A stretch of 7,251 nt of DNA from Lachnospiraceae bacterium (GTDB lineage Bacteria; Bacillota; Clostridia; Lachnospirales; Lachnospiraceae). Below the pieces are notes generated by a model. It ran no database searches. It was not told where the DNA came from and saw nothing but the letters and a program-made list of their open reading frames with translations. The position numbers and the translations under genes are program-made. The stretch lies in the NCBI GenBank assembly GCA_015057205.1, contig SVEW01000104.1, positions 1 through 7,251 of the forward strand, written 5' to 3'. Shown here piece by piece: positions 6,617-7,251 of the stretch (position 1 is the first letter of the stretch; every line of letters starts with the position of its first letter).

Positions 6617-6667
6617 ACAGAAGACCATCTCGGCTAAGAGTATTGTAACACGAGATGGTTGTTCTGT
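6617..6667. repeat. 51-bp imperfect inverted repeat around the integrase promoter
   Basis: ACCATCTCG (6624-6632) pairs perfectly with CGAGATGGT (6651-6659). Outside a small bulge, ACAGAA (6617-6622) pairs with TTCTGT (6662-6667). The total is 15 bp of stem with an 18-base loop. No T-run follows on either strand, so it is not a terminator. The loop holds the -10 box of the predicted int promoter. Confidence 0.85.
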
Positions 6668-6670
6668 CAT
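6642..6670 (-). promoter_or_regulatory. Predicted extended -10 promoter of the integrase gene
   Basis: On the minus strand ATGACA (6670..6665), five of six bases of the -35 consensus, is followed after 17 bases by TACAAT (6647..6642). A TGT extended -10 element lies directly in front of the -10. The predicted leader is about 50 bases. One repeat arm covers the spacer and the other the first transcribed bases, an arrangement that would suit a repressor. Confidence 0.65.
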
Positions 6671-6698
6671 TGTAATTGCATATTTTGCAGGAAAGCGT

Positions 6699-6905
6699 TT
6701 ACAAAGAAGTTGTATTATCTAGGAACCGCTCAAACAACTTTCTCTTCACTCTAAGATGAGAACCAATTTCCAATACAAAATCCTCGCCTCGATTCTCATA
6801 AGCTATGCTCCGCAATTTTTTCTCTCCAATGCCATAATATTCCGCAGCTTCCCGAATACTAAGCGAATATTTCTTCCATAAAGGCACTCCTTTATCCTCG
6901 TACAT
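6699..6905 (-). CDS. xis: Tn916-type excisionase
   Basis: This is a 68-aa basic winged-helix DNA-binding protein that directs the integrase toward excision. The sequence VPLWKKYSLSIREAAEYYGIGEKKLRSIAYENRGEDFVLEIGSHLRVKRKLFERFLD follows Tn916 Xis closely: P-x-W-x-x-Y-x-L-S/T-I-x-E-A, Y-x-x-I-G-E-x-K-L-R, G-x-x-x-x-x-K-R-K-x-F-E. ATG at 6905..6903 is preferred because GGAGG stands four bases before it and the length then matches the family. The frame is open upstream to an ATG at 6974, which would add 23 residues unlike the family. The 112 bases between xis and int hold the integrase promoter and its inverted repeat. It is likely partly co-transcribed with int. Confidence 0.92.
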   Translation of the reverse strand: MYEDKGVPLWKKYSLSIREAAEYYGIGEKKLRSIAYENRGEDFVLEIGSHLRVKRKLFERFLDNTTSL

Positions 6906-6936
6906 ATTACCTCCATTCCTTTCTTTGACCATTTTG

Positions 6937-6965
6937 CCTATACCATATGTCGTTGTAAGCATCAC
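6937..6965 (-). promoter_or_regulatory. Weak candidate promoter of xis (extended -10)
   Basis: TATAGG (6942..6937), with TGG directly in front, gives an extended -10. The -35 position holds GTGATG (6965..6960), a poor match. It would give a leader of about 25 bases with the xis ribosome binding site in it. No better promoter was found between the terminator at 7109 and xis, so this remains a guess. Confidence 0.3.
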
Positions 6966-6970
6966 CTCCC
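6961..6970 (-). other. Strong Shine-Dalgarno sequence without a properly spaced start codon
   Basis: GGGAGGTGAT (6970..6961) is an almost ideal match to the 16S anti-Shine-Dalgarno. The only start codon just behind it is an ATG two bases after GGAGG (6962..6960), which is too close. That ATG is in frame with xis. It may be a vestigial start, a ribosome standby site or part of the xis promoter. Confidence 0.45.
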
Positions 6971-6994
6971 TCATGTTTGTAGAAGAATCTGTGC

Positions 6995-7011
6995 GGACAT
7001 TTAAAATGTCC
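6995..7011. repeat. 17-bp palindrome upstream of xis, nested in a larger inverted repeat
   Basis: GGACATTT (6995-7002) and AAATGTCC (7004-7011) are perfect 8-bp arms around one base. GTAGAAG (6979-6985) and CTTCTAC (7011-7017) form an outer 7-bp pair around it, sharing the base at 7011. The spacing suits a dimeric repressor or excisionase site about 90 bases upstream of xis. Confidence 0.75.
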
Positions 7012-7108
7012 TTCTACTTATCCCTACTGAGACAAGGCAAAAAGAAAGGTGGATTTGTAAAAATTCATAAACTTTTCACATTTTCTGCGATTTTCCCCAT
7101 AAATTCGC

Positions 7109-7139
7109 AAAAAAAGGAGCCCACGTAATGTAGACTCCT
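7109..7139 (-). terminator. Rho-independent terminator upstream of xis
   Basis: The minus strand forms a 10-bp stem (7130-7139 with 7115-7124, two G-U pairs) with loop ATTAC and a following run of seven T residues. It would stop transcription entering from the right-hand part of the element, so xis needs its own promoter or antitermination. Confidence 0.88.
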
Positions 7140-7157
7140 GTAATGAATTCAATCCTA

Positions 7158-7200
7158 ACCATATATAGCTGCAAGCTATCAACATGCCATGTTGTATGGT
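7158..7200. repeat. 43-bp three-armed inverted-repeat structure
   Basis: An outer pair ACCATA/TATGGT (7158-7163 and 7195-7200) encloses two adjacent inverted repeats. The first is ATAGCT-gca-AGCTAT (7165-7179) and the second is CAACATG-c-CATGTTG (7180-7194). Only five of the 43 bases (7164, 7171-7173 and 7187) are outside a paired arm. Folded as single strand it makes a three-way junction. Function unknown. Confidence 0.85.
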
Positions 7201-7204
7201 AGCT

Positions 7205-7251
7205 TTATATTTTCCTCCAAAACTTCGCGCCCTCATACGTCCGTACCGGAT
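7205..7251 (-). CDS. Possible 3' end of an upstream gene of the element (fragment)
   Basis: One minus-strand frame enters from the right edge and ends at TAA 7207..7205, reading PVRTYEGAKFWRKI. The three-armed repeat and then a terminator follow, as expected behind a gene end. A second frame stops at 7233 and the third stays open across the terminator, so the choice of frame is uncertain. Fourteen codons are too few to name a family. Confidence 0.25.
   Translation of the reverse strand, partial: PVRTYEGAKFWRKI

Larger units (their letters stand above)
5200..7251. mobile_element. One end of a Tn916-like integrative element (partial, continues beyond the right edge)
   Basis: A Tn916-type integrase and excisionase stand side by side, and the integrase 3' end faces a run of ordinary chromosomal genes. 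In Tn916 the integrase lies at one extremity with a short non-coding arm beyond it. Here the 204-bp gap at 5180-5383 fits that arm. The precise junction is not visible because the other end is outside the window; 5200-5255 is an estimate. No tRNA gene is at the junction. Cargo, conjugation or mobilisation genes would be to the right. Confidence 0.6.

Noticed and set aside
6617..6667. Invertible (phase-variable) promoter
   Set aside because: The inverted repeats flank a promoter, but the enclosed 18 bp is far too short for normal inversion by a recombinase.
6587..6670. 28-codon N-terminal extension of the integrase
   Set aside because: It overlaps the predicted promoter and inverted repeat. 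The ATG at 6586 has a strong ribosome binding site and matches the Tn916 integrase N-terminus.
6906..6974. 23-codon N-terminal extension of the excisionase
   Set aside because: The residues are unlike the family, and the ATG at 6905 has GGAGG at suitable distance. The extension is kept only as a remote possibility.
7024..7236. Minus-strand 70-codon open frame near the right edge
   Set aside because: It runs through the three-armed repeat and the rho-independent terminator, and its composition follows those structures rather than a protein family.

Overview
All recognisable genes in this window lie on the minus strand. The sequence looks like the chromosome of a low-to-mid GC, spore-forming Clostridia bacterium, probably Lachnospiraceae-like. 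The reasons are two CotF-type small coat proteins, Clostridia-style secreted papain-family protease architecture, SdpI and MATE membrane proteins, strong AGGAGG-type ribosome binding sites, and a Tn916-like integrase and excisionase. Family names come from recognising sequence motifs; no database search was possible.

Chromosomal part, about 1-5200, read right to left. A low-molecular-weight protein tyrosine phosphatase (4715-5179) and a MATE efflux transporter (3363-4703) are 11 nt apart and look co-transcribed. An SdpI-family membrane protein (2818-3183) follows and ends in a strong terminator (2767-2805). Next is a two-gene spore-coat operon (2488-2673 and 2216-2479) with a possible mother-cell (SigE-like) promoter and its own terminator (2180-2209). 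Then a clear SigA promoter (2131-2159) drives a secreted C1A cysteine protease with lectin-like and fibronectin-III domains (445-2082, TTG start). A cytoplasmic protein that runs off the left edge follows 32 nt later. Its first ~125 residues look like a receiver domain without the phosphoacceptor Asp, and a second, normal-looking receiver starts at the cut.

Mobile part, about 5200-7251. A Tn916-type tyrosine integrase (5384-6586) and excisionase (6699-6905) form one end of an integrated element that continues past the right edge. The 200 bp between the integrase stop and the phosphatase gene carries four 10-bp helically phased repeats and three GGTATAAA motifs, as expected for an attachment arm. 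The junction with the chromosome should lie at about 5200-5255.

The most unusual structure is in the control DNA of the element. The predicted integrase promoter sits inside a 51-bp imperfect inverted repeat, with its -10 box in the loop (6617-6667). A 17-bp palindrome lies upstream of xis (6995-7011). A strong terminator (7109-7139) shields xis from upstream transcription. Just beyond it is a 43-bp three-armed inverted-repeat structure (7158-7200) in which almost every base is paired. I see no complete new multi-gene system. The best candidates for undescribed biology are the regulatory structures around xis/int and the protease plus pseudo-receiver pair.
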